DNA of 64,000 nt from Nostoc sp. FACHB-110 (GTDB lineage Bacteria > Cyanobacteriota > Cyanobacteriia > Cyanobacteriales > Nostocaceae), in assembly GCF_014697425.1 (NCBI RefSeq), contig NZ_JACJRU010000021.1, positions 53,498 to 117,497 on the forward strand. Reading direction: 5' to 3'. Position numbers and translations under genes: made by a program. The stretch's first letter is position 1, and every line of letters begins with the position of its first letter. A model generated the notes under the pieces. The model searched no databases and was not told the origin of the DNA. It saw only the letters and a program-made list of their open reading frames with translations. Below, piece by piece: positions 34,335 through 43,908 of the stretch.

Positions 34335-34424
34335 CTTAAATGTCTTAAATGTCTTAAATTTCTAAAAACTTTTTAATTATTTTTTTAACTGTCTTATCTG
34401 TCCTTGTATTTTGAGTATAAAAAT
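34335..34424 (+). promoter_or_regulatory. CTTAACTGT direct-repeat promoter, copy 4, without an obvious gene
   Basis: CTTAAATGT, CTTAAATGT, CTTAAATTT (34335-34361) and then TTTAACTGT, CTTATCTGT, CCTTGTA (34384-34408), followed by TATAAAAAT (34416-34424), a good -10. The array has the same two-block layout as at the microviridin promoter. No recognised gene follows before the bidirectional hairpin at 34617-34648. Confidence 0.5.
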
Positions 34425-34533
34425 AGGATGATTTTATCGGTGTCTGATTTAATTACGGAACATACTTACGTCAGCAATAAACAGGGACAAAAAAGATAGT
34501 CAAGTTATAGCAGTCAAAGCATAGATTAGGACT

Positions 34534-34590
34534 ATGTTGATTGCGGAAACTCCTGAGAATACCGAGTTTATACTCAGCACTTTGCTATAA
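34534..34590 (+). other. Possible 18-aa peptide gene or small RNA downstream of the orphan promoter
   Basis: ATG 34534 preceded by TTAGGA encodes MLIAETPENTEFILSTLL and stops at 34588-34590. It is the only small frame with a ribosome-site-like sequence between the orphan direct-repeat promoter and the hairpin at 34617. A small regulatory RNA of about 200 nt would fit as well. Confidence 0.25.
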
Positions 34591-34616
34591 GCGAATTTAT
34601 CAACAGCAAAAAAAAA

Positions 34617-34648
34617 TCAAGGGAATTCTCTTGTTTAAATTCCCTTGA
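34617..34648 (-). terminator. Rho-independent terminator
   Basis: TCAAGGGAATT and AATTCCCTTGA pair over 11 bp; on the minus strand a run of nine T follows, ending the gene at 34662-36026. It could also stop a plus-strand transcript from 34.4 kb. Confidence 0.8.
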
Positions 34649-34661
34649 CTAGAGAAATTGC

Positions 34662-36026
34662 TTAAGCAATAGTAGCTAGCTGTTTAGTAAAATAAGCGCG
34701 GTAAAGTTCACACCTGGGTAAGACCCGATCTCCTTCATAGTAAATCAATCCTAAACTTTCGAGTTTATAGGCATCTGTGGGATCGAGAAGCACACTTTGA
34801 TTGGCTGTCACTAGCTCAGTATAGATTTTAATTAAATTGGGGTTAGCTTGCAGTCTGATCCAGTGTTGTTGTAAGTGGTTGCGGTAAATGCCACCATTAG
34901 CGAGGGCTTCCGCGATCAATTCTGATAAAGTCATAGTTTCCGAACCCAGATAATACAACGCCAGTTGGATTAGTGCTGGATGACCGCCGACAATAGACAT
35001 TAACTGTGCAGACTCTTTACCTGTAGTCCAATTTAGACTATATCGCCTAGCCAAATCTTCGACTTGTAGCTGGGTAAATTCATACAGACGGATAGGTAAT
35101 CCTACATTAAATGGAGAATGATTAATGTCTAAGGAAATATAATTTTCTGTAGAGTAAACTACTACAAGCTTAAGTTTATGCCAATGGGGATTTTGTCGTG
35201 CTTCCTCACACCAAGAGCGTAACAAAGCAAAAAAGTCATGAGCAATGTGAGGATATTCAAAAAAGCGATCAATATCATTAAAAACCAAAACTAGAGGACT
35301 TTTGTTTTGTTTGAGAATATAGTTTTGTAAGTACAAACTACAACTCAACTTACATCCAATTTCTTCATCCCAATGTTCATCCAGGTTTGGCTCAATTTTT
35401 AATTGATGTGCAATTTGCCAACAAAGGCAACGCAAAAGTTTATTCAAATCAGTCAAATATTGCTGATCAATTTGGCTACATTTGATATTGACTGTCTGAT
35501 ATTTTTGGAGTTTGGCAAAAGCTAAAAGACGCAATACTAAAGAAGTCTTGCCCATTTGTCTAGGGGCGCAGACCCGAATTACACAGCCTGTTTGTGTTAG
35601 TTGTTGATAGACTAACTCTTCAATTGGTGGACGCTCAATATAAAAGGGCGAATCTAAAGGTACAGCCCCATGTGGATATGACCAACTATTGACTGTGAGT
35701 GTAGATGAATTATCTAGATAAGCTCCTGTTGTTTCGTTGTCATTTTCTTCCGTTAAAATCGTGTAATCTTCCTCATTGACTTCTAAGTTAAAAGCACTAA
35801 AGCACAGTTTTAATGTTTTTTGATCGACGCTGGCACTCAAAGACCATAATCGACTCAGAGTTTTACTAGAAACGTTTATCTGTCTGCTTAATTGTTCTAA
35901 AGTTAAGCGATGACCTTTATTTTTTAAAACCTCCCAAGCTAAAATTGCTTCTTGTAATTTTTGTAATCCTGTAGGAGTTAAGATAACACCCCGTTTTCTC
36001 TTGCTCTTTGCTTGTTTTATTTCCAT
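34662..36026 (-). CDS. HTH + AAA-like ATPase regulator (paralogue 1)
   Basis: A 454-aa protein. Residues 1-95 carry a helix-turn-helix-like part (ILTPTGLQKLQEAILAWE, LEQLSRQINVSSKTLSRLW), then an AAA-like domain with P-loop CAPRQMGKTSLVLRL near residue 155, Walker B PLVLVFNDIDRFFEYP and a C-terminal helical lid (LMSIVGGHPALIQLALYYLG). The same AAA-like type occurs in the WD40 protein upstream. It is a close paralogue of the gene at 36591-37997. These are thought to be signal-transduction ATPases; the target is unknown. Confidence 0.8.
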   Translation of the reverse strand: MEIKQAKSKRKRGVILTPTGLQKLQEAILAWEVLKNKGHRLTLEQLSRQINVSSKTLSRLWSLSASVDQKTLKLCFSAFNLEVNEEDYTILTEENDNETTGAYLDNSSTLTVNSWSYPHGAVPLDSPFYIERPPIEELVYQQLTQTGCVIRVCAPRQMGKTSLVLRLLAFAKLQKYQTVNIKCSQIDQQYLTDLNKLLRCLCWQIAHQLKIEPNLDEHWDEEIGCKLSCSLYLQNYILKQNKSPLVLVFNDIDRFFEYPHIAHDFFALLRSWCEEARQNPHWHKLKLVVVYSTENYISLDINHSPFNVGLPIRLYEFTQLQVEDLARRYSLNWTTGKESAQLMSIVGGHPALIQLALYYLGSETMTLSELIAEALANGGIYRNHLQQHWIRLQANPNLIKIYTELVTANQSVLLDPTDAYKLESLGLIYYEGDRVLPRCELYRAYFTKQLATIA

Positions 36027-36590
36027 AGGTTATGTAACAACAATTTTAGTAGGTGCAAAATCTACATAGTAGATTTTGAAAATCCAATTGTTGTGAATTA
36101 AATATTGAGTATTTCTACACTGAACAATTGCCGATTTGAGGAACAAAAATGCTGCTGAATCTTGAGTTTTGAGTAAAAATTAATAATTTTTACTTCTCTT
36201 TGTGTCTATTTGGTTGTTAATTAAACTTGTTGCACAATTAGCTAAATAGCTGAAATTCAAGTATGAGGGAATTTAGCAACTATTAGCTGGCGGGCTAATT
36301 TAAGCTTATTGAGCAACAAATTCTTGAAATATTTATGGACTGCAATTTTAACTTACTGCATATATTTGCCGAAAAATTTGAAATTTTCATGAACTTACCT
36401 ATGGAGACTATAAAATATTCTGGCTGCCTCCTAAATTACAAAATAAAAATTGCTTTTCCATAAATCCAAAAAACCAGGCTATTTGATGAGATTAAATATC
36501 AGCTTTATTTCTCAGTAAATCGCCAGTATAAATCACAAGGTATGGTTTTTTCTGGCTCTGAATTTCCAAGTGATTTGTCAAACAAGATTG
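36027..36590. other. Intergenic region without recognised genes
   Basis: AT-rich, about 560 bases between the two AAA-like paralogues. No convincing frame, hairpin or RNA is seen; it presumably holds the promoter of the downstream (left) gene. Confidence 0.4.
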
Positions 36591-37997
36591 CTAGAGTTGC
36601 TTAGAAAAATAGCTGCGGTAAATTTCGTAGCGAGGAAGAATGCGATCGCTTTCATAGCGGATTAAGCCCAATCTCTCTAATTTATCAGTCTGCACTGGGT
36701 CAAGCCAACCTTTTTGCTCATCAGTAGCTAAAACTGCTGCATAGGTGCGAGCTAAATGGGGATTTTCCTGTAATTTCACCCATTTTTGATATAGATGGTA
36801 GCGATATATACCCCCATTGGCGATCGCTTCTTCTACCAATTTTGTGAAACTCATTCCTTGACAGCAAAGATAATACAAACTCAGCCGAATTAATGCTGGA
36901 TGACCGCCTACCAGTGACATCAATTCCTGAATTTCTTTCTTACCGTACCAGTTTAAACCGTGGCGTTTGGCTAAATTTTCTACCTGAGATTGCGTAAATT
37001 CTGGTAGAGAAATAGGCAATCCAATATTCAACGGAAAACGATTAATATCTAAAGAAATGTACTCTTCTGTAGAGTACACCATCACTAATCTCAATTTTTG
37101 CCAATTTGTATTTTGTCGTGCTTCTTCTGACCATGAACGTAACAAATCAAAAAACTCATGGGCTACGTGGGGATATTCAAAGAAACGTTCAATGCCATTC
37201 CACACTAAAACCACAGGTCTTTGATTTTTGTTGAGCAAATGGTTATGGAAGTAGAAACTGCTACTTAATTTACAACCAATTTCTTCATCCCATTGATTAT
37301 TTAAATCGGGATCAATATTTAATTCCTTAGCTACTCGCCAGCAAAGATAACGTAATAATTTATTTAAATCTTTGAGGCAATTGTTATCCATTTGGTAACA
37401 ATTCAAAGTGACGGTACGATATCCTTGCATTTGCGCAAAAGATAGCAAGCGTAACACTAGGGAACTTTTACCCATTTGTCTGGGCGAGCGAATTTGAATA
37501 ACTGCGCCAGGTTGGGTGATTTCTCGATAGACTAGTTTTTCTATTGGCGGACGCTCAATATAAATAGCAGAATCGGTAGGAACAGGGCCATCAGAATATA
37601 ACCAACTATGTTCCGGTTGTTCTAATGGATGGGTTCTATAGGAGTTAGCAAGTAAAGACTCGTTTGGATTTTTGGCAACATTCATCCTCAGCGAGGGTGC
37701 TGGCAAATTGGGAGTATTGTGATATTCATTAAAGAATGTATAGTCCTCATTACGTAGTTTGAGGTTAAAAGCATTAAAACAACATTTGAGAGTCTTCTGG
37801 TCTACCGCACTATTCAATGACCATAGGCGAGTGAGCGTTTTGATCGAAACATTGATGCGATCGCTCAGTTCGGCCATAGTAAATTTATTACCGTTATTCT
37901 CGATAATTTCTAAACTTTCAATAGCAGATTGCAGCTGCTTTAAACCAGTAGGAGTTAAAACGATTCCCCGTCTTCTTGTAGTATGTAATTGCTTCAT
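36591..37997 (-). CDS. HTH + AAA-like ATPase regulator (paralogue 2)
   Basis: A 468-aa paralogue of the neighbouring protein: N-terminal helix-turn-helix-like region (IVLTPTGLKQLQSAIESLE, MAELSDRINVSIKTLTRLW), P-loop RSPRQMGKSSLVLRL near residue 175, PVVLVWNGIERFFEYP at the Walker B position (the usual DE is changed to GIE) and the same C-terminal lid. The N-terminal linker is longer by about 20 residues. A tandem duplication with divergence in the ATPase site suggests the two may form a mixed complex or respond to different signals. Confidence 0.8.
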   Translation of the reverse strand: MKQLHTTRRRGIVLTPTGLKQLQSAIESLEIIENNGNKFTMAELSDRINVSIKTLTRLWSLNSAVDQKTLKCCFNAFNLKLRNEDYTFFNEYHNTPNLPAPSLRMNVAKNPNESLLANSYRTHPLEQPEHSWLYSDGPVPTDSAIYIERPPIEKLVYREITQPGAVIQIRSPRQMGKSSLVLRLLSFAQMQGYRTVTLNCYQMDNNCLKDLNKLLRYLCWRVAKELNIDPDLNNQWDEEIGCKLSSSFYFHNHLLNKNQRPVVLVWNGIERFFEYPHVAHEFFDLLRSWSEEARQNTNWQKLRLVMVYSTEEYISLDINRFPLNIGLPISLPEFTQSQVENLAKRHGLNWYGKKEIQELMSLVGGHPALIRLSLYYLCCQGMSFTKLVEEAIANGGIYRYHLYQKWVKLQENPHLARTYAAVLATDEQKGWLDPVQTDKLERLGLIRYESDRILPRYEIYRSYFSKQL

Positions 37998-38438
37998 ATT
38001 AGTGCTGATTAATCTACAGAACTGGTACTTTTCTTCACTAAATTTAAAAAACTCTGGGTTAGTCAGTTAAATTTTGCGGTCAATTATCTAAATTGCGTGA
38101 GCTTTTTACTTTTGTAGTCAGTTACCAAACTATAGCCTTAGTTTTTTAAGTAGGGACAAACCAAAAATTAAATCTGCTATTGAAAAAAATATCAATTTGA
38201 CTGCTGTCAAATAATTTTCAATAGCAGCCAAAAAACCTCAATAAGTTGTAAACTAGCTGATTAACTTTTTTACATTTATGACCTCCATGTTTAGGTTATA
38301 AATTAAACATCATATCTAAAATTTCTTTTGATTATCGTCTTTAGGATAACATTCAAAAATAAGAAACTTATAAGGACTTTATCGCTTTTCCTCTGGAGCT
38401 ATCATTGACAAAACTTATATAAAATCAAATACTTTTAT
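37998..38438. other. Intergenic region without recognised genes
   Basis: About 440 AT-rich bases. There is no supported gene; the AAA-like gene promoter should lie at its left end. Confidence 0.4.
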
Positions 38439-38843
38439 TTATCTGCTAATTTCATCCTCCACTGTTAAATTCCATCCTAAAGCACGCCTAATCTGATCAG
38501 GTAAGGTGATTGGGTTAAAGGGTTTAGCAATTGCATCAACAACCCCAAGCTCTTGAAGTTGTTGTGATGTAAACCAATCAGCCATCACACTTAAAAGTAT
38601 TACCGGAATTAATTTGGTTGAATGTCTTTTATGGAACTTGTATAAAAATGTATTAACGTCCATACCAGGCATAACAACATCTAGCAAAATAGCATCAGGA
38701 CTTGCTATCTCTAGCTGTTGGAGTGCAGCCTGAGCCGAGGCCGCAGTGACAACATTCCATCCCACCAAATCATTTAAACAAATTTGCACAAGGTCTCGAA
38801 TAGTCGGTTCATCGTCAACCAATAATATTGTCTTGATTGTCAT
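38439..38843 (-). CDS. Single-domain response regulator
   Basis: A 134-aa CheY-like receiver from ATG 38843 (TIKTILLVDDEPTIRDLVQICL). It has the acidic pair DDE, the phosphoacceptor Asp in AILLDVVMPGM, the Ser switch in VILLSVMAD and the Lys in DAIAKPFNP. There is no output domain. It probably relays phosphate from an unlinked kinase. Confidence 0.9.
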   Translation of the reverse strand: MTIKTILLVDDEPTIRDLVQICLNDLVGWNVVTAASAQAALQQLEIASPDAILLDVVMPGMDVNTFLYKFHKRHSTKLIPVILLSVMADWFTSQQLQELGVVDAIAKPFNPITLPDQIRRALGWNLTVEDEISR

Positions 38844-38897
38844 GATTAGAATGCTGAAAGAAGCTGGCTCAAATTGATTAAGAGGGCATAGGGACAA

Positions 38898-39262
38898 GCA
38901 ACAGGTTCAGCCGTGACAGGCATACAGGTGTTTTTCTCCCATAACCGCACCGATTCACCTGTTTTCTGATTTAGATAAGTTCAGATTAAATCAAGAAAAT
39001 AAGAAACTGATAAGGATGTCAACAATAGGGTGTAGCTGTACATGCACAAATATTTGATGAATGAAATTGATGACTGTACAACCCAGATTTTTCAACTCAA
39101 ATCATATATTTATTCACATCTTGCACCTAGCCCCAGCGAATGGAATTCGCGGCTATACAAACGAAGTCCGCCAAGCGCAGCGCAAGCGCGATAGGCAGGC
39201 TTTGTTTGTATAGCCCCAGACTTCCAGTCTGAGGGGATAATTGGATTCATACAAGAGGTGTA
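38898..39262. other. Intergenic region with palindromic repeat
   Basis: No gene is seen. The left half has no obvious signal; the right half is occupied by the palindromic repeat described separately. Confidence 0.4.
39129..39236. repeat. Palindromic dispersed repeat
   Basis: GGCTATACAAAC and GTTTGTATAGCC form a 12-bp stem around a GC-rich centre (GTCCGCC..GGCAGGC), followed by the small hairpin CAGACTTCCAGTCTG. It is typical of the dispersed palindromic repeats between genes of Nostocales. Confidence 0.65.
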
Positions 39263-41593
39263 CTATATATCTGGAGGTAAAAGCAAAGTATTTTCAATCA
39301 TCTCTCGTAAGTTAGTAGTTACATTACCCACAACATTGAAGCAATCTACTAATAAACTATTTGCCTCCCAGTATTGCTTAATTAACTGCAACTGTTCTTC
39401 ATTGAATTGCCAATCATAAACCATCTGACGGTAGACTTTGATTACTTCCTTTAATTGACTAGTCCAAGATAACCCGTGAGATTTCCACCATACCTTTAAT
39501 GCCTCTCGCTCTTGTTGAGAACTAGGCAGTTCTTGTTTGAGGTTGTGGAGAGATTGAGATAAAGATGAATGTTCATGTAGTAGATAATCAATATCCAAAG
39601 CTAATTTAATAGCAGAAATGCGCTTACAAAAAAGCTCTGGAGTCAAAGTCATACTAATTGCTAAAATATGCATTAAAGCTAAATCTAAAGCTAAATCATC
39701 AGCTAGTTTTCCCGCAAGATGGTCATCTAAAGATATAGCTAAAGTTTGGTTACGAGATAAAGAATAATCAGCAGGGAGAATCAGAGTAAAGTAAAAAGCA
39801 CGTACAGCAGATGGGTGATAATCTGATTGCACTGTTGAAGATTTTTGCATCAACCAAGTCAAGCAACGATTTAACTTTTCATCGGCAACAAATAAATTCT
39901 CAATTTGTTGTTTCATTAGCTGAAATAAATGATCCACGGATCTCAGCATTTCTGTGGTGAGCAAGATAACCTCACGCCATCGCTTATCAAACATATTATC
40001 GACAACTTTATCTAAGGTTTTTTGCTCACCATTAGCCATAAACCTTGCAGTAAAGTACTCGTAAAATGTTAAATGTGAAAAAGAATAAATTCCCCTAGCA
40101 TATTCAATTAATAGTCCATGCTGTAATTCAATCGATTGAAGTACAGCTTTACTATTTACTAATAAATCTTCTATATCATGCTCAGGCTCAGTTGCTGTAT
40201 TAGGTAATAAATAAAGATAATCAGCAATTAATTGACAAATTTTAGTTTCTTCAAAGAAATAATCACCTTTTTCAAAAGCAGTTGCAGCTATATAACTGAG
40301 CAATTTAATTTTCTGACCTAAACTTAAATTGCGATATATGCTATCTCTTTTTATACCTCTTTCTTCATCCCAACGCACTAGTAATAACTCTAATCCTTGT
40401 CGATAAATCTCAGAACGTTTAGTAGGAAAGTCTTCTAAACATTGAAAAATTAAGCAAGTCAGATTTAATAAAAGAGGCGTAGATAAAAGATTTTGGATTA
40501 ATCGGTTTTGAGAAATTGATATTTTCTCAATAAATTTAGATGCTAAGTTTTTCTTTAACCGGATATTTTTTTTAGTAAAAGCTGTAAACCATTTATTGGC
40601 AAAACTTACAATTTGTGAGTTGGTGAATTCAGCAATTTCTACTTCTGCAAAACCTTTAAATTTTTGATGTTTAAATGCAGTTCTACAACTAATAATTAAT
40701 ATATTTTTATAATAAATTTCGGCAAAGCTGCTAATAATATTAGCAACTTTGTCACTATTTTTATCTACTACTTCATCCAACCCATCTAACAAGATTAAAG
40801 CTTTACCTTCATGGAGTAAATGTTCTAATTCTTGTTGAGTTATTTTACAAATGCTAAAATCTTGAACTAAATAGTTTAATAAAGAGTTTTTCTCATCACA
40901 ATTCATATTTTCCGCAAAATTTTTCAGACTCACAAACATAGGAACCCTATTAGCCTGAAATTTTCCTTGGTTACAGAGTATAGCAATTGATTGTAAGAAA
41001 GTAGTTTTTCCCGAGCCTGGCTTTCCCAGCACAACCAGTTTAGAAAATTTTTCAATAGCTTGTAAACCTGTAGTCTGCTTAGTACTAACTTCTTCCAAAT
41101 CCAAATTTGCTAAAGTTTGATGATCAAATTTACAAAATTTGGCAATATCAATCCATCTGTGGCTAGAAATCTCTTCTATGACATTGACTTCAACAAATAA
41201 TTCGTCTAATTCGACAGTACGAGAAATATCTAACACATGGATATTACCGCATTGATTTTGAATTTTTTCGGCGTGAGCAGTCCGTACTTTAGAGACTAAA
41301 GGGTCAATGATATGAGAATTTTTACTTTCTAGAATCTGCTGAGAATCTAATTCTTCACTTTCGTCAAATTCTAATCGTTGAACAATCTCCTCTGGCTCTA
41401 GTTCTAGACATAAGCAAATTTCGTTAAATATCTTACGAGCCACAGGTTTACCAGTAAAAAACTTCCAAATAGGTTGGCGACTATCTAGACCAACTCTACT
41501 TGCCAGATATTCTTGTGTCCAACCTTTATAATTAAAAGCACGTTTGGCTTTTTTAATACCTTCATTTGATGCTTGGAGAGACCTTTTGATCAT
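39263..41593 (-). CDS. NACHT-domain STAND ATPase with N-terminal HTH
   Basis: A 776-aa protein. The N-terminal 70 residues resemble a helix-turn-helix (KGWTQEYLASRVGLDSRQPIWKFFTGKP). The NACHT NTPase has P-loop VVLGKPGSGKTTFLQ near residue 188, Walker B ALILLDGLDEVVD near 268 and sensor LIISCRTAF. The C-terminal 350 residues are helical, without recognised repeats. Bacterial NACHT proteins include anti-phage sensors related to animal NLRs, while many cyanobacterial ones are thought to be regulatory. The neighbours are response regulators, with no nuclease or other effector gene, so defence is only a possibility. Confidence 0.85.
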   Translation of the reverse strand: MIKRSLQASNEGIKKAKRAFNYKGWTQEYLASRVGLDSRQPIWKFFTGKPVARKIFNEICLCLELEPEEIVQRLEFDESEELDSQQILESKNSHIIDPLVSKVRTAHAEKIQNQCGNIHVLDISRTVELDELFVEVNVIEEISSHRWIDIAKFCKFDHQTLANLDLEEVSTKQTTGLQAIEKFSKLVVLGKPGSGKTTFLQSIAILCNQGKFQANRVPMFVSLKNFAENMNCDEKNSLLNYLVQDFSICKITQQELEHLLHEGKALILLDGLDEVVDKNSDKVANIISSFAEIYYKNILIISCRTAFKHQKFKGFAEVEIAEFTNSQIVSFANKWFTAFTKKNIRLKKNLASKFIEKISISQNRLIQNLLSTPLLLNLTCLIFQCLEDFPTKRSEIYRQGLELLLVRWDEERGIKRDSIYRNLSLGQKIKLLSYIAATAFEKGDYFFEETKICQLIADYLYLLPNTATEPEHDIEDLLVNSKAVLQSIELQHGLLIEYARGIYSFSHLTFYEYFTARFMANGEQKTLDKVVDNMFDKRWREVILLTTEMLRSVDHLFQLMKQQIENLFVADEKLNRCLTWLMQKSSTVQSDYHPSAVRAFYFTLILPADYSLSRNQTLAISLDDHLAGKLADDLALDLALMHILAISMTLTPELFCKRISAIKLALDIDYLLHEHSSLSQSLHNLKQELPSSQQEREALKVWWKSHGLSWTSQLKEVIKVYRQMVYDWQFNEEQLQLIKQYWEANSLLVDCFNVVGNVTTNLREMIENTLLLPPDI

Positions 41594-41648
41594 GCTAATA
41601 TCGAAAACTTAATTAATTCAAATGAAATCTGGGAGAGTCTGGCTAAAT

Positions 41649-41888
41649 CTAAATTGGTAAATTAAAGCGAGACTGGATTGCACAACAGGCTTTAATTCCA
41701 TCCATCTTGCCTTGTAGTCTAATGTCCATTAATACTAAGTCAGGCTGCAAGCTTTCTGCCATCAGCATAGCTTATTCTTCTGATGCTACTAAGGCTGGTA
41801 CAGTATAGCCCATATCTTCTAGAGTTTCTCTTAGGTCGTCAGCTACTAACTGATCATCTTCAAGAATCAAAACTTTTAGATGATTCAT
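41649..41888 (-). pseudogene. Decayed response regulator receiver
   Basis: From ATG 41888 the frame reads MNHLKVLILEDDQLVADDL..ALVASEE, then TAA, then continues AMLMAESLQPDLVLMDIRLQGKMDG..FNLPI and stops again (41649-41651). The acidic pair and the phosphoacceptor Asp (LVLMDIRL) are recognisable, but the internal stop and the loss of the last third make it non-functional. The start overlaps the end of the upstream response regulator gene by 29 bases, a sign of a former operon. Confidence 0.75.
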
Positions 41889-42504
41889 AATTAATTTTTG
41901 GGTTGAGTATATTTATGGAAGTATTTGGATAGATATCTTGATAGTCTTCACTTAAACGATAAAACTCTTTAAGTTTCTTCAATATTTCTTCCTTGTCCAT
42001 TAATTCATAGTTATCTATCAGAGTTTTTAAACCATATCTTACATGGTTTAAAGGATTCAATAATTCATGACTAAGTGATTGATTGATATAATTATAAGAT
42101 TGCCTAATTCTTTTTTGAGTCTGTCTATTAATTATGTCTTGTTTCTCAAGAATAGCTGCAATTGCTCCTAATAAATCTGCCCGTGTAAATGGTTTGACTA
42201 AATAATCATTTGCACCCAATTCGATACCTTGACGCATATCAATTTGAGAAGATTTAGCTGTCAGAAATATAAAAGGAATCGCTTCAGTCTCTGAATTTTC
42301 GCGTGTCCAGGTGACAACTTCATAGCCATCTAACTCAGGCATGGTAATGTCGCAGATAACTAAATCTGGTATTTCTGTTTGGATCAAATTAATACCGACT
42401 TTGCCATTTTCTGCATCCATAACATAGAAATTTTCTGCTTTCAAAATTTCTACAATAATTTTTCGGACATCTTCTTGGTCTTCAATTACTAAAATTTTTG
42501 TCAT
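41860..42504 (-). CDS. Response regulator with C-terminal HisKA-like helices
   Basis: A 214-aa protein: receiver domain (ILVIEDQEDVRKIIVEIL, phosphoacceptor in LVICDITMPELDGYE, FLTAKSS, YLVKPFTRAD) followed by a helical part that resembles a histidine-kinase dimerisation domain (SLSHELLNPLNHVRYGL) but without a following ATPase domain. Such a fragment might act as a phosphotransfer unit or dimerise with a kinase. It lies upstream of the decayed receiver and the NACHT gene on the same strand. Confidence 0.85.
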   Translation of the reverse strand: MTKILVIEDQEDVRKIIVEILKAENFYVMDAENGKVGINLIQTEIPDLVICDITMPELDGYEVVTWTRENSETEAIPFIFLTAKSSQIDMRQGIELGANDYLVKPFTRADLLGAIAAILEKQDIINRQTQKRIRQSYNYINQSLSHELLNPLNHVRYGLKTLIDNYELMDKEEILKKLKEFYRLSEDYQDIYPNTSINILNPKINYESSKSFDS

Positions 42505-43908
42505 TGTTAATGCTCTATTAACTATTCTAGTAGGTGCAACAATACTATGATATTAAATCTGCGGATGAAGACAGATTATCTAAATTGGACATATTACCAA
42601 AGATGAATATTTTAGGGAATTATTTTTTGTTGAGAAGGGAAAATTTATTTTTAATTAATGATAACTGAATATAGCAATCATATTTGATTTGTACTGATTC
42701 ATCAAGGAAGGGAAGCAGAAACAAAAAATTAGTAGAACAGTGTAAACATTTGTAGTAGGGAAGAGGTTGTGAAGTTAGTTAATTTTTATTAACATAGTTT
42801 TTCCTCACGGACTTGAGGCTAGAGGTTAGACGCGCTTAGGCTAGGTAAAGTTAATGCTTGTTGAGACAGTAGGGGAGCAGGGTAGAGGGTTGGAAGTTTT
42901 TATCACCATGAAAATGATGCAATTTAAATGACTATTAGCTTATCAACCTCCGAAAAACTTAAAAGGTGGTTATTTGCTGTTAAATATATGTGCAATACTA
43001 TGATATTTGTAGGTTGCCTATAAATAATTTAATTTTTTTTAAAATAAAATTAATATTTTTTTATTAAATTTGAATTCAATTTACTCTACTTAACAAATTT
43101 TTATGATGAGAAGAGTGAATAATTTTTGCCTGAGAATTATGATTGATTTTTAAATATTCAGTATTTTGGATGCAAAGGTTGAAATGTTAAAAGCTAAAAA
43201 GCCGACTTGACAAGTAAATTATACTTGTGAATTCAGATAAACGTTGGGAAATCATCTTGTTTTCTCTGTTCTCTGGGACTTTTTAGCAGAGATTAACTTC
43301 AGGATAACAATTTCGATAAAACTATATTTAGCGTAAGAATTCAGCACACAGAAGTCAGAAGTCAGAATTTAAGAGTAGTTTAAAATGATTGGTCTATTGC
43401 TACCCTGAAGAAAGAGATTCAATTTTCTAACATTCTGCCTCCTGGATTTTGACTACTGAATCTTTACTATTTAGCTGCTCATCAGATTAACTCATTTGAG
43501 GAATTTTATTTTGAGCCTGACAACACTTTATGAGTGAGCAAGACTGACGTTATAACCTAATATATAGAGTCTGAATCAGCGAAAAAGCTTTTTGTGATTC
43601 CCGTCAGACTTAGCGCACTTTTAGATGTTAGTGAAATTAACATAAATCTAATAAAATCTTCTCTGGCAAGAAAATTTTGTGAGATTTTTCAGTATATGGT
43701 GAATTTTTGGATAAAATATTTAAATCTTAAAGGTAATACTGAAGAGTTAAAGTGACAATTTTAGCGAGTTTTACATAAGTATGATTCAGAGATGTTATTT
43801 GTTTTGAGTAGTGTATTGAGAGTTAATTCAATTAGAAAAATATTTTTATTGAGCAAATAGGTAAGGTCAATTGATTGATGAAGGCGAGCGCCTGAAAATG
43901 TGTAATTT
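42505..43908. other. Long intergenic region (1.4 kb) without recognised genes
   Basis: AT-rich and without convincing coding sequence on either strand. A single end of the MITE-like repeat (ATAGCAATCATATTTGATT) lies at 42672-42690, and CAGAAGTCAGAAGTCAGAA-type heptamer repeats at about 43351-43369. It contains no terminator of note and presumably carries the promoter of the giant kinase at its right end. Confidence 0.45.

Noticed and set aside
34182..34376. 64-aa plus-strand frame rich in Ile/Tyr/Leu
   Set aside because: It runs through the direct-repeat promoter array (LKCLKCLKFLK comes from the repeats) and is AT-rich noise.
43340..43380. CRISPR-like short repeats
   Set aside because: CAGAAGTCAGAAGTCAGAA is a simple heptamer repeat; there are no regular spacers and no cas genes in the window.
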